Assembly: GCA_037200385.1 (NCBI GenBank)
Contig: JBBCGL010000001.1
Location: 4,789,418 to 4,853,417, forward strand
Origin: Rhizomicrobium sp.
GTDB lineage: Bacteria > Pseudomonadota > Alphaproteobacteria > Micropepsales > Micropepsaceae
Direction: 5' to 3'
Length of the DNA: 64,000 nt
Shown: piece after piece, positions 8,520-19,600 of the stretch
Layout: every line of letters starts with the position of its first letter
Numbering within the stretch: the first letter of the stretch is position 1
Notes under the pieces: model-generated
Told to the model about the DNA's origin: nothing
The model's database searches: none
The model's input: the letters and a program-made list of their open reading frames with translations, nothing else
Made by a program: the position numbers and the translations under genes

Positions 8520-9506
8520 ATGAAGCTCGGAACGCTGAAAAGGGGCGGGCGCGACGGTACGCTGGTGGTCGTCAGCCGGGACCTTTCGCGCGCTGTTGCC
8601 GTGCCGGATGTCGCGCGCACGCTGCAGGAAGCGCTCGATTCCTGGAGCACGGTGTCGACGGATCTCGCGGCGATTTACGACGCGTTGAACGACGGCGAAG
8701 CTGCGCATGCATTCGGAGTCGTGCCTGAGGACTTCGCGGCGCCGCTGCCACGTGCCTATCAATGGCTCGACGGCAGCGCCTATGTGCGGCACATCGAATT
8801 GGTGCGCAAGGCGCGCGGCGTTCCGATGCCGCCGTCGTTCTGGACGCAGCCGATCATGTATCAGGGCGGCTCCGACACGCTCCTCGGTCCTCGCGATCCC
8901 ATTCCCGTCGCGAAAGACGGAAGTTGGGGCGCCGATTTCGAAGCGGAGATCGCGGTCATGGTCGACGACGTGCCCATGGGCGCGACGCGCGAAGCGGCGG
9001 CCGCGTGCATCCGCCTGATCACGCTGGTCAACGACGTTTCGCTGCGGGGCCTGATTCCCGACGAGATCGCGAAAGGCTTCGGCTTTCTGCACGGCAAGCC
9101 GTCCAGCGCCTTCGCGCCGGTGGCGCTGACGCCCGACGAGATGGCGGATGCCTGGAACGGATATAAGGTGAGCCTGCCGGTCATGGTCTGGCGCAATGGC
9201 GAAATCTTCGGCAGCCCCAACGCAGGCGTCGACATGACTTTCGACTTTCCCACTCTGATCGCATATGCGGCAAAGACGCGCGCGCTGTGCGCCGGTACGA
9301 TCATCGGCGCAGGGACCGTCTCGAACAACGACCGCTCGGCCGGCTCCTGCTGCATCGCGGAACGGCGCGTGCTGGAACAACTCGACGGCGGCATCGCGAG
9401 AACGCCATTCCTTGGCGCCGGCGATCGTGTGAGAATAGAGATGAGGGACGAACGCGGCGCGTCGCTCTTTGGCGCCATCGACCAAATGGTTGTGCTGCTG
9501 CCGTAA
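8520..9506 (+). CDS. Fumarylacetoacetate hydrolase (FAH) family protein
   Basis: 328 residues. FAH-fold hydrolases cleave C-C bonds of acylpyruvates, for example fumarylacetoacetate in tyrosine breakdown. The Mg2+-binding face is visible in FEAEIAVMVDDVP (the E-x-E / D set), with LITLVNDVSLRGL and a KPSSAFAPVALTPDE run typical of the family, then SVNNDRSAG-like AGTVSNNDRSAGSCCIAERR. The length fits the two-domain bacterial fumarylacetoacetase-like form. Together with the HPPD-like gene it supports an aromatic or tyrosine branch, but no homogentisate dioxygenase is in the window. Start ATG at 8520, 5 bases after the sigma-factor stop. Confidence 0.87.
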   Translation: MKLGTLKRGGRDGTLVVVSRDLSRAVAVPDVARTLQEALDSWSTVSTDLAAIYDALNDGEAAHAFGVVPEDFAAPLPRAYQWLDGSAYVRHIELVRKARGVPMPPSFWTQPIMYQGGSDTLLGPRDPIPVAKDGSWGADFEAEIAVMVDDVPMGATREAAAACIRLITLVNDVSLRGLIPDEIAKGFGFLHGKPSSAFAPVALTPDEMADAWNGYKVSLPVMVWRNGEIFGSPNAGVDMTFDFPTLIAYAAKTRALCAGTIIGAGTVSNNDRSAGSCCIAERRVLEQLDGGIARTPFLGAGDRVRIEMRDERGASLFGAIDQMVVLLP

Positions 9507-9519
9507 CCACGAGATCGAT

Positions 9520-10587
9520 ATGCAAATTGATTCGGCCGTACACAAACATCTGGCGAAGTTTGCGCTTCCGCCGTTGCTGAGCTTCGGCGAGACGAAGGTG
9601 CCGGCGATGTACACCGCCGAATTCCGCGACGGACGCTGGCAAAGCGGCCATCTGGGCCCCTACCGCGCGCTGGAGATCGATCCCGCGTCGCGGGTCCTGC
9701 ATTACGGCGTCGAGGCCTTCGAAGGGTTGAAAGCCTATCGCCGCTCGCAAAAGCGACCGCATCTCTTCCGGCCCGAACGGAACTGGGAGCGGTTGAACCG
9801 CTCCTTGGCGCGATTGACCGCGCCGGCCTTGCCGCGCGAGGTTTTCTTCGAAGGCGTCGGCGCCCTGGCCGGCATCGTTGCGCCGTTCATTCCCGGTGCG
9901 CCGGGAGAGTCGCTATATCTGCGGCCACTTGTCATCGATACCGATTCCAGCCTCGGCATAGCGTCGCCGTCGAAGAGGTATCTCTTCGTGGTCCTCGCGA
10001 GCCCTGCGGGTGCCTATCAGGCGGCGCCGATGCGGGTGCTGATCGAGCGCCGGTCGGCGCGTGCCATGCCCGGCGGGACCGGCGCGGTCAAGATCGGCGG
10101 CAACTACGCGGCGGCGCTGCTTTCGAACGCCCGCGCGGCCGAACGGAACCTGTCGACGAGCCTGTGGCTCGATGCGGGCACGCACAGCTTCGTCGAGGAG
10201 CTGTCCGGCATGAACATATTCTTCGTGATCGACGGCGCGCTCCACACGCCGGCCTTGACCGATACCATTCTTCCCGGCGTCACGCGGGAGAGCATCGTCC
10301 AGCTGGCGGGCGATATGGGCCTCGAGGTTTTCGAACGGCAGATCGCGTTGGACGATGTGCTGCAGGACATTCGGCAAGGCTCGGCGTCTGAAGCTTTCGC
10401 CTGCGGCACGGCCGTCACCGTTCTGGGGATCGAGCGGTTCGTAGAAGACGACGGGGCGGCTTACGATCTCGCCGGCGGCCCAGGCCCCGTCGCAAGCCGG
10501 CTGAAAACGGCGCTGCTCGATATTCAGGAAGGTCGCGCGCCGGACCCGTATGGCTGGACCTATGAAGTGCCCGCGCTTTCGACGTGA
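9520..10587 (+). CDS. ilvE: Branched-chain amino acid aminotransferase (class IV PLP)
   Basis: 355 residues, the size of class II (ilvE-2 / BCAT-type) enzymes. The PLP lysine is in GGTGAVKIGGNYAA (Lys near residue 193), with downstream EELSGMNIFFV and TLPGVTR-like TILPGVTRESI motifs and the C-terminal EAFACGTAVTV. It exchanges amino groups between branched-chain amino acids and 2-oxoglutarate. The start ATG at 9520 is 13 bases after the FAH gene stop, so the sigma factor, FAH and aminotransferase genes likely form one operon. The 3' end overlaps the convergent hydrolase gene by 28 bases. Confidence 0.88.
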   Translation: MQIDSAVHKHLAKFALPPLLSFGETKVPAMYTAEFRDGRWQSGHLGPYRALEIDPASRVLHYGVEAFEGLKAYRRSQKRPHLFRPERNWERLNRSLARLTAPALPREVFFEGVGALAGIVAPFIPGAPGESLYLRPLVIDTDSSLGIASPSKRYLFVVLASPAGAYQAAPMRVLIERRSARAMPGGTGAVKIGGNYAAALLSNARAAERNLSTSLWLDAGTHSFVEELSGMNIFFVIDGALHTPALTDTILPGVTRESIVQLAGDMGLEVFERQIALDDVLQDIRQGSASEAFACGTAVTVLGIERFVEDDGAAYDLAGGPGPVASRLKTALLDIQEGRAPDPYGWTYEVPALST

Positions 10588-11750
10588 GCTTTTTCGCGTC
10601 TTTTCTCCGCCTCGCTGCGGACCAGCGCGACCATGTCCGCCATCTGCTTCATGATGAAGTCTGGCGCCTCATACGGCACCGCATGCGTCGAGTTGGGCGG
10701 TGCCCAGCGGATTTCGCCGCGTCGCGACAGCAGCGCCACGCTTTCCTGCGCCGTTCGGTAATTGCGGATATAGCCGCGCGCGACGTATTCCGAGACATGC
10801 GGCACCAGTGCCCGCACCGACTCGACGGTGGGAAAGGGCAGGTCGGGCGGAATGATCGCGAATATCGGAATGTCGCTCAGCACATGCTGTCCCCGTGCCG
10901 TCCCGAGCGGCTCGCGCCAGAGCGCCTGAAGCGCGGAGCGGAACGCGACGGGCGATCTCGGCTGCGCGGCGTTGCTCAAGAGCGGCCCTGCGACATCCGC
11001 CAGGCTGTCGTAAGACGCCTTGTCGTTCTCGAACCCTTGCTTCAGCGCCGTCCAGTGCAGGCCGAAGGCGGCGCCCAATATCGTCTTCATGCCGAGCCCG
11101 GGCACTTTCGGCGGGCCGCGTTGAAGCGAGTTGCCATAGACCGTGGCGTCGGCGGTCGTGATGTCGATCAGGACCAGCCCTGCAACCTGCTCCGGAAAAA
11201 GCTCCGCGAAGGTCGTCGCCAAGGCGCCGCCGAAGGAATGTGCGCCGACGACGAAGGGAGGCCTCTCGCCAGCCCTCCGGAGGAGCGTCTCCAGCTCCCT
11301 GGCCTCGCTCAGTACCGTTCGCGGGAACGGACCGATATCGCTCCAGCCGCTCGACGGACGATCGAAGATGAGGGAGCGTGTGAATTCGGCGGTCCGCTTG
11401 TGGAGATGGTTGAGAGCCAGTCCTTGCGAATGGCTGCCCGGAATCCAGATGACGGTCGGCGTACCTTCGCCAGCGGCGACGTAATGCATCCGGTAACCGC
11501 CCACATCGATCAAGCGCCCAGGCGGCGGGAATTTGCGCGCGTAATGGGACACCAGCATCAAGTGCCGGAGCGATGCACCCAATAAGATAACCGCCAAAAC
11601 GACGGCGACCGCTCCGAGCAATTGGTCGGCCAGGCGCACGATATCGCTGGGGATAAGCGCGGCCGCCAGGATCAACCCGACGCCGACGAGCAGAACGGCT
11701 GCGGATATGGCGAGGCCTAGCCAATTGCGGCTCATCAACGTGTCGAACAC
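10560..11750 (-). CDS. Membrane-anchored alpha/beta hydrolase
   Basis: 396 residues. The first 70 contain two hydrophobic helices (about 12-32 and 40-62), then an alpha/beta hydrolase domain begins with IDVGGYRMHYVAAGEG. The oxyanion region is IWIPGSHSQG, the nucleophile elbow is GAHSFGG, and the late His is in PPNSTHAVPYEAPDFI, which resembles epoxide-hydrolase/lipase-like serine hydrolases. The membrane anchor suggests it faces the periplasm or inner-membrane surface. The substrate is unknown. An internal ATG at 11735 could also serve as start. It overlaps the aminotransferase gene tail to tail. Confidence 0.82.
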   Translation of the reverse strand: MFDTLMSRNWLGLAISAAVLLVGVGLILAAALIPSDIVRLADQLLGAVAVVLAVILLGASLRHLMLVSHYARKFPPPGRLIDVGGYRMHYVAAGEGTPTVIWIPGSHSQGLALNHLHKRTAEFTRSLIFDRPSSGWSDIGPFPRTVLSEARELETLLRRAGERPPFVVGAHSFGGALATTFAELFPEQVAGLVLIDITTADATVYGNSLQRGPPKVPGLGMKTILGAAFGLHWTALKQGFENDKASYDSLADVAGPLLSNAAQPRSPVAFRSALQALWREPLGTARGQHVLSDIPIFAIIPPDLPFPTVESVRALVPHVSEYVARGYIRNYRTAQESVALLSRRGEIRWAPPNSTHAVPYEAPDFIMKQMADMVALVRSEAEKRREKAHVESAGTS

Positions 11751-11924
11751 TCAAGCTCCGGGCGGGGCAGCGAACATAGGACGAACCATTGCGAACAATC
11801 CTCCATCATGTGTTATTCGTCTGCGCAAATACAGGCTGGATGTTGAAGTGCTTTTTGCTCCGTGTGTCGCGAACGGCAGGAAGCATCGTTTTCCCGCGCC
11901 GCGTCCTTGAGGCACGACGGTGTG

Positions 11925-12918
11925 TCACGCCTCGCCCACTTGCCCTTTTCGCATGGGGTTCGCGCGCGCCAGAAACAGGGCAGCGATGCCCGCTCCGACC
12001 GCGAACACCGCCATCGCTGCGAACAGCACCGGCAACGGCCAATGCCAGCCGATTAGCGTGCCGCCGATCAACGGTCCGACGATCGAGCCGATACGGCCGA
12101 TCGCGACGGCCCAGCTCGTGCCCGTCGCGCGCATCGCGGTCGGATAGAGTGTCGCCGCCAGCACGGTCATCAGGTGATGCGCGCCGATCATGCAGAACCC
12201 GGCCTGCAGGACGGTCGCGATCAGCACACCGGCCGCTGCGCCCGACAGACCGATCAGCGCCATGAACACCACGCCGAATACGAGCAGTCCGCTCAGCACG
12301 CGCCATGGGCCGACGCGGTCCGATGCGCTGCCCACCACGAAGGTCGCCGCGATGCCGCCCAACAGCGCGCTCGCCACACCGCCCGCATAGAACACCGAGC
12401 GCCAGCCGAAGCCATGGACCCGATGCGATCAGCGGGCTCAAAACCGAGCCCAGCGAGTACCCGCCGCACATCGTGAGCACCATCGCAGCGCGGTGGCATT
12501 GCGGCGACCATTCGCTCGCCAGCACCACCATCACCGGCACCAGCGTGCCGAGCGGAAGCCCGGCCGCGAAGCGCAGGGCCATCAGCGCCGTGATGGAATG
12601 CACGAAAGCGGTCGCGGCCATCAGCACCGCGGCCATCAGGAGCGCTCCGACCGTCAGCAGCTTGCGACCCATCCGGTCGGCCAGCGGGCCCGCGGCAAGA
12701 GTCGCCAGCAGGACACCGGTCGCCGCCGCGCTGAACACCGGTCCGAACGCCTCGCGCGGGATGTGCCAATGTTTCACCAGCGCCGGTGCCACCAGCGACA
12801 TCGCCCGCATGTCGAAACCGTCGACGAACTGCACCAGGAGGCAGATCACCAGGATCCGCAGATGGAAGCCGCCGAACCGCCTGGTGTCGACGAACTGATC
12901 GATGGTGAGCGCCGTCAT
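11925..12918 (-). pseudogene. MFS transporter (AAHS type), internally deleted and frameshifted
   Basis: The N-terminal part (about 168 residues from ATG 12918) has AAHS hallmarks: VDGFDMRAMSLVAPAL, LADRMGRKLL and FAAGLPLGTLVPV. Near 12,415 the frame shifts by one base, and the C-terminal part (to the stop at 11925) resumes at FGWRSVFYAGG and runs through SDRVGPWRVL and GRIGSIVGPLIGGTLIG. Compared by eye with the intact paralogue at 26030, about 107 residues are missing: the end of TM6, the central loop and TM7. The joint lies between the FEAGA-like and FQVGG-like points, a short similarity that could have driven the deletion. The frameshift alone could be a sequencing error; the deletion could not. 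Confidence 0.8.
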
Positions 12919-13571
12919 GGTCCGCTTTTATCCGGTGCCGGGTGCGGGGAACGCAACCGGGTTTCGAGGTCTGTCAGTGCGGCAAGAACGGCATCGGCGC
13001 CGACGCCGTGCAGGATGTCGCGGCCGCTACCCGGGATCGGCGTCACGGCGAGGTCACGGCAGAATTCGCTCCAGCCCAGATCGGGCGCGTAGCGCGACTC
13101 GCTGGTCTCTCCCGTGGTCGTGAACACGGTGACCAGCAGAGCCAAGGGACCGGAGGGCAGGGTCTTGAACGCCGCTTCGGCTGCCACCTTGCGCGCCATC
13201 AGGATCGTATCGACGGCCGCATCGCCGAGCCCGGCGCGGGCGAGCGCGGTGGCGACGAACCGCACCAAGCCTCGCGCGCGCGAATGTGCCAGGCGCACGG
13301 TCACGCGCCCGACGAGCAAATCCTTGAGCGCGTCAAAGCTTGCGATGCGTCGACGCAGCGCCTGCCGCGGAGGCCGTCCGGCAAGACGTTGCGGGCATGG
13401 TCGATGTGTATGCGGGTCGCGCGCAGGCTGTCGCGTTGACGTCTCCGGCACGTCCCGGCAGAGTGATTGCGCTCGCGGGTGGCGTAAGTTCGAGCGTGAT
13501 CTTGTCAGATCCCGGGGGGCTGCCTTGCTTCGTTGCTCAGAACGTCGCGTTCGTTCAGTTTTGACGATCAA
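12915..13571 (-). pseudogene. Remnant of a thioesterase domain from an NRPS-like enzyme
   Basis: The open frame ends 4 bases into the MFS pseudogene (ATGA overlap). From about 13340 down, it matches the C-terminal thioesterase region of the NRPS-like protein at 29498: AFKTLPSGPLALLVTVF here against AFKDVLSGPLPMPLTLF there, then YAPDLGWSEFCRDL against YIPDLGWTKWCSAL. The catalytic His of the intact protein (LPGNHIEI) is replaced by IPGSGRDI, and the adenylation, carrier and nucleophile parts are absent. Residues before about 78 look non-native. It is the tail of a second, largely lost biosynthetic gene upstream of its own transporter. Confidence 0.7.
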
Positions 13572-13656
13572 GACACTCTTCTACGCTCTTGTTCGAACAA
13601 CACCCTTGAGTGGCGCCGAAGCGCGACCGTCGCTTTGGCGCGATCGCTTCCTCGCG

Positions 13657-16600
13657 ATGTTTACACTTCTTTTGTGCTTGGTTGCCTGGACCGACCGTGC
13701 AATGGCGACCGATGTGCCGCCGCTGATGACCGTGCCGGGCACGTTCAGCGTCGATCCGATGGGCGCGGCAACATATTCGCTCCCCTTGATGGTGACGCCC
13801 GGCACTGCCGGCATGATGCCGGCCCTCTCGCTCAATTATTCCAGTCAGGCGGGCGACGGCATCGTCGGGAAGGGATGGGCGCTCAGCGGACTATCCGCGA
13901 TCGGCCGCTGTCCGCGCACGGTCGCCCAGGACGGTATCCATGGCGGCGTCAACTACGACTCCAACGACCGCTTCTGCATGAACGGCCAGCATCTGGTGCT
14001 GATCAGCGGAACCTACGGGGCTGATGGCAGCGAATATCGCACCGAGATCGAGAGCTTTTCGCGCGTCATCGCGCATGGCACCGCCGGCAACGGGCCGGCG
14101 TGGTTCGAAGTCCATACCAAAGCCGGACAGGTCCTGGAATTCGGCAATACCGCCGACTCGCGCGTCCTGGCCGTCGGCAAAGCGACGGCGCGCGTCTGGG
14201 CGGTCGACAAGGTGCTCGATGCCAAAGGCAACTACTACAGCGTCACCTACACGAACGATGCCACGAACGGCCAAGCCTATCCGACGCGGATCGACTACAC
14301 GGGCAATGCGGCGGCCGGCCTGAGCCCCTACAATTCGGTGCAGTTCACCTACAACACTAGCCGTGCCGACGTCGTGCCGACCTACCAGGCGGGATCGCTG
14401 ATCCAGACGACGGTGCTGCTGACGAACGTCAAGGCCTATGCCGGCGCGAATCTCGTCGTCGATTATCGCCTCGGTTATCGCGCCGGCACGTCTCTGACGC
14501 ACAGCCGATTGACGTCGCTGACGCAATGCGACGCGAGCGGCGCTTGCCTGGCGCCAACGAGCTTCACCTGGCAGGGCGGCACGGGCACGCTCACGGTGTC
14601 GTCGGCCTCCGCCGGGGCGAACAGCATGGGCCTGGCGATCGTGCCGGGCGATTTCAACGGCGACGGCCTGACCGACGCGGTCTTCAGCCTGGCCTATGAT
14701 GGAACGTCGTTCGTGCCGCTATGCCCGACCGGCGGCACGGTGAATTTCGGCTCGCAGGCAGGGACCTTCGCCACCGGCATGACGATGGCGACGCCGCTGG
14801 GCGGCGGCCCGGGCTATAGCGGTCCCGCCTGTCTCGACATCACGGCGGCCATCGACATCGATGGCGACGGTTTCGCCGACGCCGCTCTTCCGCTTTATAG
14901 CGCGGGCCACTGGCTCCCCAAAAATCCTCATGCGCTGCTTCTGAACGACCGGGCCGGACATCTCGGAAGCATCGGTATCATCGGCGGTGTGCGGCACCCG
15001 CTTTTCGGGTTCGGCGATTTCAATGGTGACGGCCGCGCGGATTACATAAGCGAGACGCCGAGCACCGTGATTTTCACGCCGAATTTCGGCGACGGCGTAG
15101 GCGGGTTCACCGCCGGCCCACCCTTTCCCAGTCTCAATGACGTCGATCCGATTTTCGTTCACGATTTCGACGGCGACGGCTGTGACGACGTGAACCAGGA
15201 CTGGATTATCAGCTATTCCTGCGCGCCCGCCGTTGCACAGGCGGCCGGGGGCGGCAGTAGCATCAACCCTACCTACGGAGATTTCAACGGCGACGGGAAG
15301 ACCGATGCCTTGATACTCTCACCGTCCGGCCCCGGCACGATGACCCTGTCGACCGGCACCGGCATGGTCACGACAGCCTTTCCGACGCCGGCGGCGTGGG
15401 GCGGCCTGGTTACCATTGTCCCGGGCGATTTCGATGGCGATGGCAAGACCGATCTCGCCGTCGTTCCGGTCACTGCCACATCGGCATCGATCTATCTCTC
15501 GACCGGCACCGGCTTCACGCTGGCCGCGACGATCCCGCTGGCCTGGGCGTCATCCGGCGGTTACGGCGCCGACTGGAACAATGACGGCGCGACGGATCTG
15601 TGGATCAACACGAACAGCGGCTTCGACACGATTTACACCTTCGGCTACGTGCCGGAGCTGATCACGGCGATCTCCAACGGCGTCGGCGCCACGACGACGA
15701 TCACTTACGACCGCCTCAATCATGGAACGATCTACACCAAAGGGAGCGGCGCGGCCTATCCGGCGCAGGATGTGGTCGACGCGCGCTATGTCGTCTCGCG
15801 GGTGGATGCCGCCAACGGCATGGGCGGGACCTATGCCCACACCTATGCCTATTCGGGTCTGAAGAGCGATCTGTCGGGCCGCGGCATTCTCGGCTTCTCG
15901 CAGATGGTCGAGACCAACCTGCAGGACGGCACGGTCAAGACCCTCAATTTCCGCACCGACTTCCCCTATACCGGAGAGGTGTCCTCGTCGACGCTGGTGC
16001 ATGGCGCGACGACGCTGAGCACGGTGTCCAACACCTTCGGCGCGACGAATCTGGGCGGCACGCGCAATTTCGTCTTCCTGAGCCAGAGCGTGGTGTCCGG
16101 CCACGATCTCGACGGCTCGACCCTGCCGACCACGACCACGAACTACACGTACGACACGTATGGCAATGCCCTGACGGTCGCAGTCGCCGTGTCGGACGGC
16201 TCATCCAAGACCACCACCAACACCTACAGCAACGATGCGGTCCACTGGTTCCTCGGACGGCTGACGAATATCAGCGTCACCAGCGTCGTGGGCGCGTCGA
16301 CCATCACGCGGACCTCCGGATTCACCTACGATGCGGCGACCGGCCTGCTGACCGAGGAGGTGATCGAGCCGGGCAACGCGGCCTACCGGCTCTACACCGA
16401 CTACACCTATGACGCCTATGGCAACCGCATCCAGTCGACGGTGAGCGGTTCGGGCATCGCCACCCGCGTCTCCCATGTGGGCTATGACGCACGGGGCGAA
16501 TTCGCCACTTCGACCACCAATGCGCTGTCGCAATCCGACAGCACGGCTTACGACCCCGGCTTCGCCCAGCCGACGAGCCACACCGACCCGAACGGCATCA

Positions 16601-19600
16601 CGACCGGCTGGAGCTACGACAGTTTCGGCCGCCGCACGCTGGAGACGCGCCCCGACGGCACCAAGACGGCGCTCTCCTATGCCTATTGCGCGGGCGTCAA
16701 TGGCGGCGCCTTCGCCTGCCCGGCGAACGGCGCCTATGTCGCGCAGGCGACGCCGCAGAATTCCGGCGGCACCCAGAACGGCCCGGCCGGCATCGTCTAT
16801 TACGACAGCCTGGGCCGCGTGATCGCCACCGATGCGCAAGGCTTCAGCGGCGCCTGGATCCGCACCGCCAGGACCTACGACGCCAACGGCTTCGTGCATC
16901 AGACCAGCCGGCCCTATTTCGTCTCCGGCGGCACGCCGAAATGGACCGTCAACGTCTATGACGATCTGGGCCGCGTGACGCAGACCACCTTTCCGGACGG
17001 CAGCCATGCGAGTTTCGCCTTCCACGGCCTGACCGTGTCCGCCACCAACAATCTCAGCCAGACCACGTCGATCACCCGCAACGCGCAAGGCCTCAACGCC
17101 AGCGTCACCGACGCCGCGGGCCATGCCACCGGCTATGTCTACGACGCCTATGGCAGCCTGCTGACGGTCACGGACTCGGTGGGCAACGTCACCAGCAACA
17201 CCTACGACCTGCGCGGCAACAAGACCGCGTCGTCCGATCCCGACATGGGATCGTGGAGCTATGTCTACGACGTGCTGGGCGAGCTCACGAGCCAGACCGA
17301 CGCCAAGTCGCAGACCACCACGCTGACCTACGACGTCCTGGGGCGGCCGCTCAGCCGCACGGAGGCGGGCCTCTACAGCGCCTGGGCCTATGGCAGCTCG
17401 GCGGCGAGCCACAATATCGGGCGGCCGGTCGACGCCCAGACCTGCACCGCCGCGGGCTGTGCCAGTGTGGCCTCCGACCGCAGCTTCGCCTACGACGCTT
17501 TGGGCCGGCCGACGACCATGACCCTGGTCATCGGCAGCAATACTTACGTCTACACCACCGCCTACGATTCCGACGGCCGCCCCGCGACGGTGGCCTATCC
17601 CTCCGGGTTCGTGCGCCGCAACGCCTACACCGCGCTGGGCTATCTCTCGCAGGTCAAGGACGATGCATCGGGCGCGGTGCTGTGGACCGTCAACAGCCGC
17701 GACGCCGAACTGAACGCGACGCTGCAGACCGCGGGCAACGGGGTCGCCACGACGCAGACCTTCGATCCCAACACCGGGGCGCTGACCGCGGTGCGCGCGG
17801 GCACGGGCGGCGCGGTTGCGGCGTTCGACTACGCTTACGACACGCTGGGCAACCTGACCTCCCGCTCGGACACCGGCCAGGCCGTGTTCGAGAAGTTCTG
17901 CTACGACGCGCTGAACCGGCTCACCGCCTCGGCCACGGCGGCGAGCACGCCGGCCGCCTGCACCGCCGCGGGCGCCGGCATCGTGAGCAAGTCGGTGTCC
18001 TATGACGCGGTGGGCAACATCACCGCCAAGTCGGATGTCGGGACCTATGCCTACCCCACCCCCGGCCCGAGCTCGGTGCGGCCGCATGCGGTGTCGGCGA
18101 TCGCCGGCACGGTCAACGGCGTGGCCAATCCGAGCTATAGCTACGATGCCAACGGCAACCTGACCGGCGGCGCGGGGCGCAGCATCGCCTACAGCAGCTT
18201 CAACCGGACCCGTTCCATCGCGCAGGGCGGCACGGCGGACTGCCTCGCCTATGACACTGAGCACAACCGGCTGCGGATGGACAGCTACGCGGCCGCGGCC
18301 TGCAGCGGGACGCCGAGCGCCAGCACGACTTACCTGAACGACCCGGTCTCCGGCATGGGGAGCGAGAAGGTCGTCGCCGGCGCCGTCACCACCTGGCACG
18401 ACTATCTGACCGTCGACGGCGCGCTGGTGGGCGAGCGCTCCTGCTCCGGTGCCGCGCCGTGCAGCAGCGGGGCGAGCTGGCTCTACTTCGTGAGCGACCA
18501 CCTGGGCTCCATCGCGGTGATCACCGATGGTTCCGGCGCGGTGGCCCAGCGGCTGAGCTACGACGCCTGGGGCCGGCGGCGCAACGCCGACGGCAGCGAC
18601 AATCCGGGCTGCACGATCACCGCGGTCACCAGCCGCGGCTATACCGGGCACGAGATGTTGGACAGCGTCTGCCAGGTCAACGCCAATGCGCGGCTCTACG
18701 ACCCCACCATCGCCCGCTTCCTGAGCCCCGACGGGATCGTGCCGAACCCGTTCGGCAGCCAGTCGCTCAACCGCTACGCCTATGTCGAGAACGGCCCCCT
18801 CAGCGCCACCGATCCTTCGGGGAACGAGCTCGTCATCGTCCCGGGCACGCATCCGCCGGTCGACAATGGCGGCGACGGCCCCAAGGGTGGGGGCGGCGGC
18901 AGCGCGGCCGGCGGCGGCGGCGGGATGGCCATGCTGGCGGGGCTCTACAACCACTACCGCCAGCTCGAGATGGCGGCGGTCAACGCCCAATGGCTACATG
19001 CCAGCCTGATCAACGCCGCCGACGCGGACGCCGCGCACCAGGCCGCCAACCAGGTCAAATCCGCCATGCAATCGCTCGGCGGCATGGACGCGCAGATGTA
19101 CGACACCTCCGCCGGCGCGGGGATCGGAGGAAACGCGCAGGGCGAGAACACCGAGGCCGCGGCGAGCGTGGCGATCACGGGCCCAGCCGATCAGGGCGGG
19201 CCGAGCAGGCTGGATAGCAACGGCGTGGAGACCGTCGTTGTTACGCCTGAAGGAGATGACACAAATGGTGGGCTCAACAACGGCGTCTATTACGGCGGTG
19301 TTGGGCCTGAGGACATTGCGTCGAAATCTGGATTCGGTGCTCATGTAGTGGGAATACCATTACCGAATGGCGTCACTGATCCGCTCGATCCGAAGGGATT
19401 GAACAAGCCAATGCTGACGCCGATAGAAGCGGCAGCGCTGCAAAGGACAGTGAGCATCGTTAAAAATGGGACTGCACAAGACCTCGCAGCATTGAATCCA
19501 CATCCGTATATGAACTTCCCATCAAAGCAGACCGGCGCTGTGTTACCGCCGGGCGCTTATGTGTCTCTCGATGTGCAGATGGGAAGCTTTAGAGGCGACA

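Noticed and set aside
16201-18990. 929-residue - strand open frame inside the Rhs gene
   Set aside because: Repetitive Ala/Gly/Arg/Val composition mirrors the YD-repeat codons; no motif or start signal.
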